From Anas platyrhynchos (taxonomy: Eukaryota; Chordata; Aves; Anseriformes; Anatidae), in NCBI RefSeq assembly GCF_047663525.1, contig NC_092587.1, positions 44,228,501 to 44,292,500 of the forward strand: a stretch of DNA of 64,000 nt, written 5' to 3'. The notes beneath the pieces were generated by a model. The model did not search any database and was not told where the DNA came from. It saw nothing but the letters and a program-made list of their open reading frames with translations. This document shows positions 49,901 to 64,000 of this stretch, in pieces (the stretch's first letter is position 1; every line of letters begins with the position of its first letter). Made by a program: the position numbers and the translations under genes.

Positions 49901-52900
49901 CCATGCTCCAGACTAGCTGCTCAGAAACAGAGCCATCATTCTTTGCAAAGCACTGAGCGCAAGGTTAAAATGGAGCATCCGATCAGGGGTAAAAACACTG
50001 CTCGTGTCAGGGATGCAAAAAGTAAAAGACCTCTTCAGAGCAGCAAGCTCTACAAGCTTTTACGTGCTTGGGCAGGCTGACTCAATGCTAAGCCCTCTTT
50101 GGCTTCCCAGCTCTAGGCAAAGCTGAGCAGCTTTAAGCCCTTTCTTTATCACTACCGACCAGCGATTACATTTCCTCTGTAACATGGTTGGGGGCAATTT
50201 TTAGGTGCTTGTTGTAAAACCTTGCTCACTAAAATTAGTCAGCAGGGTAATTTAACAAAAAAAAAAAAAAAAAAAATAATATAAAAAGGTAAAATAAAAT
50301 AAAACGGAGTGAGGTAAAATAGAATAAAATAAAATAGAATAAGGTAAAATAAAATAAAATAGAATAAGGTAAAATAAAATAAAATAGAATAAGGTAAAAT
50401 AAAATAAAATGGAGTAAGGTAAAATAGAATAAAATAAAATAAAATAAAATAAAATAAAATAAAATAAAATAAAATAAAATAAAATAAAATAAAATAAAAT
50501 AAAATAAAATAAAATAAAATAAAATAAAATAAAATAAAATAAAATAATAATAAAATAAAGCAAAACAAAAGTAGTGCGGAGGAGATGTGCTGCGGCACCC
50601 TGCGGAACAGCGTGACGGTGCTCGCCGAGACGCCGAAGTGCTCCAGGACGGCGGGGCTGCTGCTGATGCCGAAGGGCACCTCGGGGATCCGGCCGGCCAC
50701 CAGGCGCAACTGGGCCGCCGCGTCCCCCTGCGGCTCCTGCGGGGCACAGAGAGAGGAGGGCGGTGAGCGCAGAGCAGCGCAGCGCAGAGCAGAGCGGCCC
50801 GGCCCGGCCCGGCCCCGCCGCAGCCGGCGCAAGGCCGACCCCTACCGGCCGCCCGCGGGGCCCCCGCTCCGCCATTTCGCGGCCCGGCCCTTGCCCGGCC
50901 CGTGCCCTCCTCCCGCCCCGCCCTGCTGCGGTGCTGGGGAGCCCGGGGGCTCTTGGAGGGGTGATGTGGGGTGGGGTGGTCGTAGAGCCCAGAGGCAGCG
51001 CACTTGTGCGTGTGTGTGTGCTATACAAGTGGTAAAAATACTTCATTTTTAAGATAACCTCTTGATTCTGCACTCAGTGGGGTTACGCTGTTTAAACACC
51101 CCTGGTTAACAGTATCCTAGTTCCTTTTAAAATGGTATCCTAGTCCCTGTCTTAAACCTGCTCTTTAAATGTAGCAAATACAGCTGCATCAAAGCATAGA
51201 GCTGTGCAATTCTTCAGAAAGCTGGGGTCTGCTCCCTTCAGCTGAGAGCATTCACTGCAGCCTTAGACTGTGTTAAAGCATCCCTTACTACTTCCATTCC
51301 TGGCTTTTCTTGTGAGGGATGCATTTTTGATACTCCTTCTTACTGGATTTAAATCCTCAAGACACAGCCTGTGCTTGGAAATTGTTGTTTTTCTTTTCGA
51401 TTTGAACCATCAGCTCAGCTGTTTGCGAGCCCAGAGAGAATGGAAAACAAAATTCTTTCTTCGTTCGAAGAAAAACAGCTCTTGTGACCTGTTTTGGAAA
51501 TGCGAGCTCATCGACATGGCTGCGGTGAGAGCATGGTGTGGGAATAACCTCACTTTGTTTTCGATCATTCCTGTGAAAAATGGGGTTTAACCCAGCCAAG
51601 CAGGCCACTTTCTCACACGGGCACAGGGGGTTGCTGGAGCAGCATGCTGGTTTTCTATCATGGCGTGCAGCTCCCAGTCAGGGAGAACCACACTCATTAC
51701 ATGCGGAGCTCGCCGAGCTGCATGCTGCAGTGAAATGAAAGGCTGCAGCAGGGAAGTGATTTATGGTGAAGAGAGAACATGGGCATTATTTGGATGAATA
51801 TACTCTTGGGCGGAGGGCCAAGACAAGCCCTCATGGCACTCATACATCCTTATCTGCTGTTTAAAGGCAGCCCTGTCGTGCTCCACACATTGAGCGCACG
51901 CCAAGCTGCTGGCTGCTGGCAGCCGGTGCTGTCCCCACGCTGCGGGACAGCACAGTCGTCCCTCCCTGCCCTGGCACCCCCTGTGCTGCCTGGGACCAGC
52001 ATCTTGTTAACATCAGTGAATGAAATCGTGCAGCGGGAGGGATGCGGTGGCGTGGGACACTGGTGGCATAAGGCTTTGCCTGCAGGAGATCCAAGTGCAG
52101 AGCCCTGCTATAACCCCAGCCAGCTACCCAGGGGCAAGGAGACATCTGAGCAACTTTCCTTCGACCTGTGCAGATTGCCTCACTGGCTTGCAGGAGCTCG
52201 GAGGAGCTCTGAATGCCTGCAGGCTCCCAACCCGAGGCAGGTGGTGCTCTGTGATCAGTGTTTAGCAAGGCCCCGGGGTATTAGCCTCCAGCACTCACAC
52301 ACTTGTTGCAGCAGAAGCATCGGTCCTTGCTCTGCAGTGTGCCACAAGATGCTGTTGCCATACATCTATCTCACGACCACCTCCCTGGGCAGCCCTCCAG
52401 CCCCAGAACCAGGGCCCAAACCCTCTTAGAAATCAGAAGACCCATATCAGCACTGCTCCCTGAGACGCAGCTTCCTCAGCCCCACCATGCAGGCAGTGCC
52501 TTGCTCTGCCCTCAGTGACTAGAGCCAACAGCTGATGTTCCCACTCACCCCGTGCCAGTGCACTCGCTTTCTTTGCCACCCACGTCGCCCTCTTCCTTCC
52601 CCTGCAGCATTTCCCTTTCTCCCGCTCCAGGGCTCCCACCAACATCTTCACAATCCTCCCTTGCTCCATCTCCCTTTCCACGCACCCCTCCCCTAATCCC
52701 CCCACACTTCTGTCACAGCCCCAGCACCTTTCTGTGGAAGGAGCTGCTGTCTGAAGGTGTTTACACCACAGCCAGCCCTGCTCTCCCACCAGGGCAGGAT
52801 CTGGCTCCCACCTGGCAGAGGGGACCCGCTGCCAACACACCTGGAAGAACCCAACGACCGCCACCTCCTCCCTGCTGATGAAGGCCTCCACGTCTGCAAT

Positions 52901-53219
52901 GTCGTTCAAGGAGACGAGCTTCTCTGCATCTCCCTCTGCACCTGGAGAGGACAGGTCAGGGTTGGGCAGAGGGTGCATGAAGAGCAGCTCGGAGGCACCC
53001 CCACATGCACACGCAGACATCCCACCCCTCATGTGCTGCCCCCACACCTCTCCCACCAGGATACAGGATACGAAGCTTGCATAGCACACCCTCAGTGAGG
53101 TGGGCTCCCCACACCAGGCCCAGGAGAGCGGACTTACTGTGGGATGCAGAGCCACTGTCTGCAGCACAGCCCCCAGCAAGGAGGATGATGAAGAGACATG
53201 GGAAGACGGAGGTGCCCAT
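34897..53219 (-). CDS. ERP27: Endoplasmic reticulum protein 27, non-catalytic PDI family (7 coding exons, 267 aa)
   Basis: Coding exons are 53138-53219, 52841-52941, 50599-50736, 46884-46997, 43806-43931, 35653-35850 and 34897-34941. Phases are 1 and then 0 throughout, and 267 aa compares with 273 in human. The ATG at 53219 gives a signal peptide ([17 protein letters not shown]). Two thioredoxin-like domains without CXXC follow, as in the b and b' domains of PDI: about 40-145 ([26 protein letters not shown]) and about 146-253 ([35 protein letters not shown]). Exon 7 encodes an acidic-basic tail and the C-terminus NEEL; human ends KVEL. Known role: ER-lumen binding partner of ERp57 (PDIA3) that recognises unfolded substrates. 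The acidic DEEHD segment lies where the human ERp57-binding site is. Further ATG codons exist upstream of 53219, but they would push the hydrophobic segment inward. Confidence 0.95.
36191..36282 (+). repeat. Perfect 43-bp direct repeat at the CR1 5' junction
   Basis: Copies at 36191-36233 and 36240-36282 are identical, beginning CTGATGCCTC and ending GCTCACAT, separated by six bases (period 49). The second copy abuts the first CR1 base. I do not see a third copy at the CR1 3' end, so it is not an ordinary target-site duplication. Confidence 0.93.
36283..37370 (+). mobile_element. CR1 LINE, 5'-truncated, frame open to its stop
   Basis: The element lies in ERP27 intron 6, in the opposite orientation to the gene. 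It encodes the C-terminal part of the CR1 reverse transcriptase ORF2: [10 protein letters not shown] near 36391, FADD (catalytic Asp pair) near 36478, then the CR1-specific C-terminal region to the stop at 37277-37279. About 331 codons are open with no interruption. A typical CR1 3' UTR follows, ending in three ATTCTGTG octamers (37345-37368). Full-length CR1 is about 4.5 kb, so most of the 5' part is missing, as is usual for this family. The open frame and near-identity to the copy at 3141 suggest a fairly young insertion. Confidence 0.95.
37927..37959 (+). repeat. A33 homopolymer
   Basis: The longest pure A run, about 560 bases past the CR1 3' end in ERP27 intron 6. It is not the CR1 tail, which ends in octamers. 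Confidence 0.95.
42390..42416 (+). repeat. A27 homopolymer
   Basis: Located in ERP27 intron 5-6 territory, upstream (sense) of the CR1. No processed pseudogene body is recognisable beside it. Confidence 0.95.
43932..50598 (-). other. ERP27: ERP27 introns 3, 4 and 5 territory flanking exon 4
   Basis: Apart from exon 4 (46884-46997), the 43932-46883 and 46998-50598 introns show only short A and T runs (45371-45389, 45858-45874), an ATAA run near 49526-49541, and the pentamer array against the exon 3 donor. Confidence 0.6.
50257..50570 (+). repeat. (AAAAT)n array with a 25-bp higher-order unit
   Basis: An A run is followed by about 290 bases of AAAAT pentamers. Near 50341-50415 the pentamers are organised in three tandem 25-bp units (AAGGT, AAAATAAAAT, AAAATAGAAT); the rest is nearly pure. 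On the ERP27 sense strand this is (UUUUA)n starting about 28 bases inside intron 3. Confidence 0.95.
50599..50736 (-). CDS. ERP27: ERP27 coding exon 3, GC-rich, with a weak splice donor
   Basis: The exon encodes 46 codons, from EPQGDAAAQ to TVTLFRR. Homology to human (GVSFGIST and NTICLFRL) and the phase of exon 4 (ADNDRKDL against human VDNEQLNL) both require the donor at AGG then GTGCCG. That matches consensus only at GT. The base composition is far more GC-rich than the flanking intron 3, which opens into an AT-rich pentamer repeat within about 30 bases. Confidence 0.85.
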
Positions 53220-53276
53220 GGTGCCAGCTCGCCCTCTCCTCGCCATGCCACTTCCACTCCTCTCCTTGGCAAGCGA

Positions 53277-53283
53277 CACGTCA
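53277..53283 (-). promoter_or_regulatory. ERP27: UPR-element-like motif TGACGTG upstream of ERP27
   Basis: The minus strand reads CAGCTGACGTGTCG, about 60 bases upstream of the ERP27 start codon. TGACGTG is the core bound by XBP1 and ATF6 in unfolded-protein-response promoters, and also by CREB-family factors. Whether it lies in the promoter or the 5' UTR depends on the unknown transcription start. Confidence 0.4.
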
Positions 53284-54031
53284 GCTGCTTCTGGGGCTCA
53301 CAGTCCCTCCCAGGGAGGTGGGAAAGGAGCAGCTGGCCAGGGGCAAAGCCTTCAGCTCCTGAGATAATGTGTTGGCTGGGAGAGAGCCCTGGGCCTCCTG
53401 GCTGCACAGGCATCAGCCCCGGAGAAGCTCACCAGTGCTGCCACCAGTGTGCCCTCACCCACAGCGGTGGACATCTCAGCTCCTGCACCCACACAACCAG
53501 GCTCCCTAGGCTGTGAGAACACCCCTCCACATAGAGGGAGCCACTGCACCTCCCCAGGTGCTGGGTCTCACAGAGGCTGATGTCCCCTTGTGCTTGGCCA
53601 GCCAGTGGGACACAGCTCCTGCACTTCCTCTGGCTGGTGGAAGCTACAGCTGCCAGGTAAATGTTAAACATGAGAAAGCCATGGGCTACCTTCTTGGGCT
53701 CATTCAGCTGCCACTCTGGATGGCAGGTGGAGGCTTTTTTAGCCCTGAAGCCCACCCTGATTGTGGGCTTCAAAACAGGGTTCATGAACACCCTGAAGGA
53801 AGCCACTCTGAAATAATTTGCCTTTAAGGGGAAAAATATCTCTTGGCTTCCTATTCATTAGAGTTGGGTCGACGTTCTGAAGCAGAAGGGCTTTTTCCCT
53901 TATGAAACACACTGTTAAGCCTTCCTATAACACAGTCCCCACACACACCTCACTGCAAAACTCTGATGCAACAGTACCCACACTCTAGAAAAGAATGAAG
54001 CACTCATGCAGAGAAGAAGAAAGAAACCATT

Positions 54032-54037
54032 TTTATT
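54032..54037 (-). terminator. ARHGDIB: Probable polyadenylation signal of ARHGDIB
   Basis: AATAAA on the minus strand, about 595 bases beyond the stop codon and about 800 bases before the ERP27 start codon. The two genes are therefore closely spaced head-to-tail. Confidence 0.6.
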
Positions 54038-54631
54038 CTTGAGACACTGAAGTCTTGTTACAGCATCTAGCTGCATCCCCCTGACTGATTTTGCCTGCAC
54101 GAGTATGGATTTCAACAGGGTAGGGCACCAGATACAAACCAGGAGACCACCACGGGAGGTAAGTAGCCATTTACAATGAGTCAGAGCACATGGCAAGTGT
54201 AACTCAGAGAGGGATTTTCCAGGGACCAGTCCGCCCTGCCAGGAGACTCAAGGAGCTGGCGAGGTGATCTTGCTTCCTAGAAAAGGCACTTTCCGGGACC
54301 GGAGTTGGTATAGAAGGAGAAATGGAGGCAGCAGGAGGAAGTACTGGGAGAAAGGGAGGGAGATGCTTCCCAATTTAAACCATTATGTGTCGTGATGGGG
54401 CAGTGGTGAGAACGGGTGGGTTATTTTCAGTGTATCAGAAGAAGCAGCCAAGGCCACCTGCCGGCCTGTGCATTGACCAAGGCTGGCACAGAGCCCTGGC
54501 ACCCTCAGGAAGGGCTGCAAGGGCTGTGACCAGCCACAGTGGCAGGAGGGAGCAGCGTGGTGGGCATGGCCCACCTGGAGACTGGTGCAGGAGGCAAGGG
54601 GACGGGAAGGGGGAAGGCAAACTGGGTGAAC

Positions 54632-59040
<4,409 letters not shown>

Positions 59041-59051
59041 GATCACTTGGT

Positions 59052-62000
59052 CTGGGTAGCAGAGAGGAGCAGTCAGTGGTATTGCTCTGCAGGGGAACAG
59101 CGTCCCTGGGAGCACGTTGTGGGTCAGTCCCCAGGCAGTCAGGCAGGCACCTGCCTGGCGCTGAACTCAGCGGGATCGTCAAAGGCAAATGGCGACAGCG
59201 ATCGGCTGCAATCCCGACACTGCTGTGCTGATATCGAGGCTCGAACACAACCCCCTCCTGCCCCCACTCCTCTCCCTGCAGGCACCGCGCACACGCAGAC
59301 TTACACCAGCCTTCCCTCGCGGGGAGGAGGCGCGGGAGCGGAGGCTGAAACCGGCGTGATTTACAGCTGCTCTGCAGCACCATCGCTGGCCGGCAAGCCT
59401 GCAATTACAAGCCACCGCACGAGGCTTCAGCGCCTGCCAGAGATCTCACACAAAGAGCTACAGCCACGCAGCAGGGCACAGAGACATGAATGTAACCAAG
59501 GATGGGTGTTGCATTCGACCTCTTGTTCTAAGCCAGCAGTCAGGCAGCGTTTCATGAAAAGATCAAGTACCTGACATCTGCTCCCTTACACTAGCAAGTT
59601 TGCTAAAGCCCTCAAAGAAACACACACACTTCGGGCTATCTGCTGGCATCCCTGTTGTTTGCTCCTGGGAACAGCTCACCTCACACCCCTCAGGTCTCCT
59701 TCCTGCTAAGGAAGGAAGTACGAGGGTGACTGCATCGAGCCCAGCTGCAGAGCTGCCCCGCATACCTGCGCTTCATCCGCAGGGCTTCTCGGAAAAGAGA
59801 GGCAGGAAGGCTGGGGCTCGCAGCCACACACTCAGCACAGCCAGGTTATGTGATGCTGAGTGCTGGCAGAGTGAAACAGCTTGGGTAGCATCCCAAACAG
59901 GAGCTGGAGAAGGGAAAGGGTGATGGGCAGCCTGGCAGAGGGCACAAGATGGAGAAAGAGAAGACAAAGGCAAGCAAAAAGGAGGGAGAGGTGAGCAGCA
60001 CTGCGCCAGGTCCCCTCTGTCAGCTGCCTGCCTGGCAGAGCCAGCCGCATGGTCCTAACCTCCTTCCCGTCCTCCAGAGAAAGGCAAAAAGACAAAGCCA
60101 TGCCCTCCGGCGCCAGTGGGTGTTGCAAATGGCCAAGCTGCTCCTTGCTGTTTGACAGCAAGGTGATGTGGTTGAGCTACACAGACCATTCAGTTCACTT
60201 CAGCTTATCCTTACATTAACTCCTTCTCTGAGGCTGTCTCTGCTAGAAATTCACTTTTTGCCTGGTTCCTTGCAATTCCCCCATCAAGCCCTTTATACCT
60301 CTGTACAGCTGTGGCCATAATGCTCCCAGAATTTCCCAGAAGGGAGCTACCAGGATCGTTTTCTCATTCATTGAAACAGAACGGAAATAAATAAATAAAT
60401 AAATAAATAAATATGCAACAGTTCACAGTGAATCAGCAAGTGGAACCAGGCAGCAATGAGTAATATGCGGACCTCCCAATGTAATCCCAGCACAGGTGAG
60501 ACCAGAGAAAAACATTCAAGGAGGCATATATCAGCAAGGGCACATTACAGAGGGACAGAGAAGGACCGAGCAGCACAAGAAGGAGCGTACTCAGCCGGGC
60601 ATGCTAATGGATAACGGTTCTGATGCAAGACTGCTTTGCAACAGCGTGTTGCTGTGAGTCAGGAACTAGTGCAGGGGGGCAGCTGGGAAATAAAAGGAAA
60701 TCCCAGCTCAACTGGACAGGAAGAGAAGCGCGTCCCAGCAGCCAAATGCCCTAGGCTGAGTTCATGCCCATTCCTGGCTCCAGGAGTGCAGAGGACCTGC
60801 GTACCATGGGAAAGGCACCTGAGTTTGTCCTAATGAGGAAGGAAACCAGCAGCTCCCCGCCAGAACCACAGAACAGAGTTGTCTGCCTGCCCCTGTCCTC
60901 CACATATCAAGGCTGTGGTTTAATCACAGGAGGAGGAGAGACCCAGAAGGAGAGACAGATCCCACCAGCCACATGCACAGAGGGGGCAGAGTCAGGGTCG
61001 GACCAGCTGACTGCTGCCCATCCCTCAGACCTTCCCTTTACATCTCACCTGCCGCAGACTTTCCCTCCCAGCCCAGGGGGCAGCTCACTTGAAGCGGGGA
61101 TGCTTTTAGGCTTTGAAAACCTCCCAGAGGGGTACAGAGGCAGCCTGCTGTGCCAGTGGCAAGAGCCATGCAGAACGGCACCAGCCACGCTGCCTGGCAG
61201 GAACAACCCCCAGCTCAGGAGCGCCTTTGCAAGATGGCACCGATCAGACCCCACTCGGGTGCTTCTCCCCAAGCTGTGGGCCTGACCCTGCCTTCCTACG
61301 ATGCCCCCAGGCAGGGAGGTGATCATGAAGAAAGCTCACATTCCCGCTGCCCCTGCCCTTGTCTTGCAGGCAACAGCTGCCTGAGGCTGGGAAGAGCTGC
61401 AGGTAGTGGGGAGAGCTGGAGCTGGGAACAGCCCTGGGCTCTGAAGCTGCTCTCCCCAGCTCTGGGGACTCTGCAAGCAGAGGGATGCTACAGAGCTCAG
61501 GAACACTGAGTCTCCGTGGGTAAGCGTGTCAGCGCCCACCTGTCAGCGTGCCGGGCTCCCAGTACCACTAACCAGGCCATGGGCTCTGCTGGCACAGAGA
61601 CCCCCTGTGCCTCAGGCCATGAGACATATTAAAAGCAAAAAGCATTAACCCCATAAATGTTTTACGCAAGGAGAGATCTGGCTGATTTGTGCCCTGCTCT
61701 GCCCTATTCTTCTTGCTTCCCCACAGCCCTAACCCGCAGCTTTGCATTGCCTGTGCTTCCGAGGCCCAGGAGCTCCCAGGCAGCAGGAGGGCTGCATTAG
61801 GGACCCCCAGAGATGGCTGCAGGAGGACACGGAGGGATTGTGCTCTCACAGTCGGCACTGCCTGTGCCGGGGTGGGGGCTGCCCTCTCTCCTGCAGCATT
61901 TGGGGACAGGGGGCTGCAGACAGGGTGGGTGGTGGGCACCTCCTCAGCCCCCCACCCCGCTGTCACAGGGCACGAGGTGGGGTATCACAGGGGCAACATT

Positions 62001-62503
62001 TTATCCACGCTCCCTCTGCGCATCAAATTCACCCCCCAAACCTCCCCCCGACCCAGAACTTATCTCCGGTTAGCGGCTTTGGCAGGGGGGCAGCAATTTT
62101 CTACCACGGGGGAGCTCCGCGCCTGCCCGCCCAGCGCCCCCCATCCCACCCCCAGGGGTGCGAGGGCAGAGGGGGAGCCCAGCGCCTGCCAGCCCCGGCA
62201 CCCTCGGGTGCCAGGCAGGGGTTCCCCCTCCGCCGCCATCCCCTTGCCCGTGCCAGTGCCCACCCGCCACCCTGGGGGGCACAGGGGCCGCCCCCCGTTC
62301 CTCTGCCCCTCCGCCCATCTCCATCCCTCCCAGCCCAACTTCCCCCGAGGATGCGGGCAGGGCCCTGACCTCCCTGCCCGTCTCCCCGGGCGGTGGAGCC
62401 GCAAGCCAGAACAAAGGCGCAAAGTTGCGGGGCGCAGCATCTCGCCCCCTCCCCGGCCCCCCCGACCCGCGGTCGGTCCCCCCCCGCCCGGGTCCGCACT
62501 CAC
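59052..62503 (-). other. ARHGDIB: ARHGDIB first intron (proposed)
   Basis: Moderately GC-rich, with the (AAAT)n run and no exon I can support. A GC-rich patch at 59260-59400 could hold an alternative non-coding exon, but no decisive splice pair is visible. Confidence 0.45.
60384..60412 (+). repeat. (AAAT)n microsatellite
   Basis: Seven AAAT units in the ARHGDIB first intron. Confidence 0.9.
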
Positions 62504-62590
62504 TGCCTGCGCGGCTCCTGCCTCCGGGGTCCTCCTCTGCTCGCAGCGCTCCGCTTTCAGCTTTGGCAGTTGGAGCAGGAAGGAAGTTGG
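62504..62590 (-). promoter_or_regulatory. ARHGDIB: Candidate non-coding first exon and promoter edge of ARHGDIB
   Basis: On the minus strand a GC-rich stretch runs to a good donor (GGCA then GTGAGTG). It could splice to the exon 2 acceptor CTACCCAG at 59052-59053. Two GGAAG motifs (ETS-factor cores) lie at its 5' side on the plus strand near 62577-62587, which fits a blood-cell gene. No transcript evidence is available, so the exon is an inference from position, donor quality and CpG content. Confidence 0.45.
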
Positions 62591-62621
62591 TGGAAAAAAA
62601 AAAAATAACACTCACACGCTC

Positions 62622-62648
62622 AAAAAAAAAAAAAAAAAAAAAAAAAAA
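62622..62648 (+). repeat. A27 homopolymer next to the ARHGDIB promoter
   Basis: It sits between two CpG-rich blocks, just upstream of the candidate first exon; a shorter A12 run lies at 62594-62605. In the sense direction of ARHGDIB these are poly-T tracts, which disfavour nucleosomes. Confidence 0.95.
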
Positions 62649-62829
62649 GCCACCACCAACCCACTCGAAGAGGAAGCCCCGAGACGCGGCCAGGCTCCGC
62701 ATGCCGCGGAGCTCCGCGCACGGGGGCGCAGCGCCCTGCCCCGCTTTGTCTGCGCTGCGCGCCTCCTGCGCCGCTTTGTCCCCTGCGCGGCCCCGGGCTC
62801 TTTGTGCCCGCTGCTGCACCTGGGGGTGG

Positions 62830-64000
62830 CCCTTTGTTTTTCAGCCCCGGTTTTAGTTGAATTGATTTTCCTCCTTGCTCGGGATGCTGTGATTAAGGTG
62901 GATTTGAAAAGCTGACCCCCATTTATACCGCTGTTATACTGCTGTTATACTGCTGTTACACCGATTTATGCTGATGGTAAGTGGAGAATCAGGTCGTGCG
63001 CATCCATGCATACGTGGGGAGCTTGTAAATGGGGGTCGTTACACATGAACCTCATTTTTTCCCGGTTAGCACATGCTACCTGCTGCATTTAATCAGCGAA
63101 TTGTTCCCATTCAGCCGCGTGTTCCCAACTCTCAGCCATTTTCAGACAAGCAATTTCAAAGATCAGCTACCTCAGGAATAAGCTCACCTTTCCTAGGGAT
63201 GCTTAAATGATCACAAAGATTTTACAACACTTCCTCTCTGAAATATCAGCAGATTTTAATCTTCCTCTTCCACTCACAAATTGCCCACTTAGTTCTTCAG
63301 TCACATAGCTCCTGCACACACATAATCCTCAGCGCAGAATTGAAGAACAAATTGGATCATTGGTCTGCAACCGACAAACCTGGATCTGAAATGACTGATG
63401 GACTCCTTTTAATGCATTTGCAGAAGCAAACCAAGCAAAACAAATCTATTGTCAAGGGGATTCAATTCACTGCCCGGGATCCACGTGTCTATTAGAAAAT
63501 ATTTATCATACACAGATTTTGAAAGGCTGCAGACAACTAAGTAAGAGGAATCTCTGTCAGATATGAGACTGATCTCAGAAGGGGGAGATGATTTTCTCAG
63601 CCTACATTGTTTTGATTCAAGCTATGGATGGCACTTTGAATTCTACCCTCATGCATTTCAAGGGACAAACAGAGCATATCTGGCTGGCAATAGATTTCCA
63701 TTTAGCCAGAGCTGTAGCCTTAGAAACACTTTTAGCCTCCATGAATTAGCTCCAAGACCAAGAGAAATTATTTTATGCTCTGCTGCTCTTTCTCACTCCT
63801 ACATTCACCCTTCTTGTGGGCCAGCAAAAGAGAGCTGAACACAGCACTAAGCTGTTTTAAACATACCTGCCAAAAATAGGTAAGCAAATACGTAAGTATA
63901 TACCAGTGAGTTTATACATACAAATACAAATGTGAAAGTATATAAAGAAGAGTCTTCCATCCTTGTTCACTTGTGTTGGCACAAGGGAAGGGGCTGTGTG
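62830..64000. other. Right flank, no gene supported
   Basis: AT-rich sequence upstream of ARHGDIB. It includes a short near-repeat of GCTGTTATACT-like units at 62930-62956. PDE6H is the expected next gene from human order, but none of its exons is visible before the window ends. Confidence 0.55.

Larger units (their letters stand above)
61690..62830. promoter_or_regulatory. ARHGDIB: CpG-rich island upstream of ARHGDIB
   Basis: GC content rises sharply, especially at 62080-62570 and 62680-62820, with many CpG steps and long C runs on the plus strand. The C runs at 62450-62495 mean G-quadruplex potential on the transcribed gene's sense strand, just inside intron 1. A broad CpG promoter is the simplest reading. 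The island is interrupted by A runs at 62594-62605 and 62622-62648. Confidence 0.6.

Noticed and set aside
50252-51073. 273-codon minus-strand open frame with long Leu/Phe/Tyr/Ile repeats
   Set aside because: It is ERP27 exon 3 continuing into the pentamer array, which has no stop in this frame; the repeats are not protein.
52433-53413. 326-codon minus-strand open frame
   Set aside because: It is read-through of ERP27 exon 2 into both introns. Only 52841-52941 matches ERP27 and carries proper splice sites.
61689-62915. 408-codon open frame on the plus strand
   Set aside because: It lies in the CpG-rich island, antisense to the ARHGDIB promoter, is low in complexity (Pro, Ala, Arg, Gly) and reads through the A27 run as poly-Lys. 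GC-rich DNA has few stops by chance, and no domain is visible.
62900-64000. Expected PDE6H exons
   Set aside because: No short exon resembling the cone phosphodiesterase gamma subunit is visible before the window ends.

Overview
The window is vertebrate nuclear DNA, almost certainly from a bird. The reasons are CR1 LINEs of the avian type (3' tails built of ATTCTGTG-like octamers), short AT-rich intergenic spaces with few repeats, and a gene order that matches the MGP - ERP27 - ARHGDIB block known from human 12p12. The species cannot be named from the sequence. All four protein genes I can support lie on the minus strand, so transcription runs from high to low coordinates. Exon edges below were set by eye from homology, GT/AG sites and codon phase.

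Layout from high to low coordinate. (1) 62.9-54.0 kb: ARHGDIB (Rho GDP-dissociation inhibitor beta), five coding exons, 200 aa, with a CpG-rich promoter and probable non-coding first exon near 62.5 kb. (2) 53.3-34.4 kb: ERP27, a non-catalytic protein-disulfide-isomerase relative of the endoplasmic reticulum, seven coding exons, 267 aa, ending in the retention-type tetrapeptide NEEL. Intron 6 carries a 5'-truncated CR1 LINE whose reading frame is open to its stop. (3) 34.4-18.1 kb: about 16 kb with no gene I can support. (4) 18.0-14.5 kb: MGP (matrix Gla protein), four coding exons, 103 aa. (5) 10.45-4.19 kb: a second, smaller vitamin-K-dependent Gla-protein gene of osteocalcin type, four coding exons, 100 aa precursor, head-to-tail behind MGP. 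(6) 4.2-0 kb: AT-rich DNA with a CR1 fragment and simple repeats.

The most interesting item is the osteocalcin-type gene at 4800-10345. None of its exons stands out as a long ORF, yet four exons join with the same phase pattern as MGP. They encode a signal peptide, a short propeptide ending in the furin-type site RQKR, and a 48-residue mature peptide. All three Gla-position glutamates, both cysteines and the following Asp of osteocalcin align without a gap. Human osteocalcin (BGLAP) is not next to MGP, so this places an osteocalcin-family member in tandem with MGP. Its gamma-carboxylase recognition site has the right spacing but carries Lys where the family has Phe, and the mature peptide is unusually aromatic.

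MGP and the osteocalcin-type protein are both secreted and expected to bind calcium mineral through Gla. ERP27 acts in the ER lumen with the oxidoreductase ERp57. ARHGDIB is cytosolic and mainly haematopoietic. They share a neighbourhood rather than a pathway, apart from the two Gla genes, which are probably an old tandem pair.
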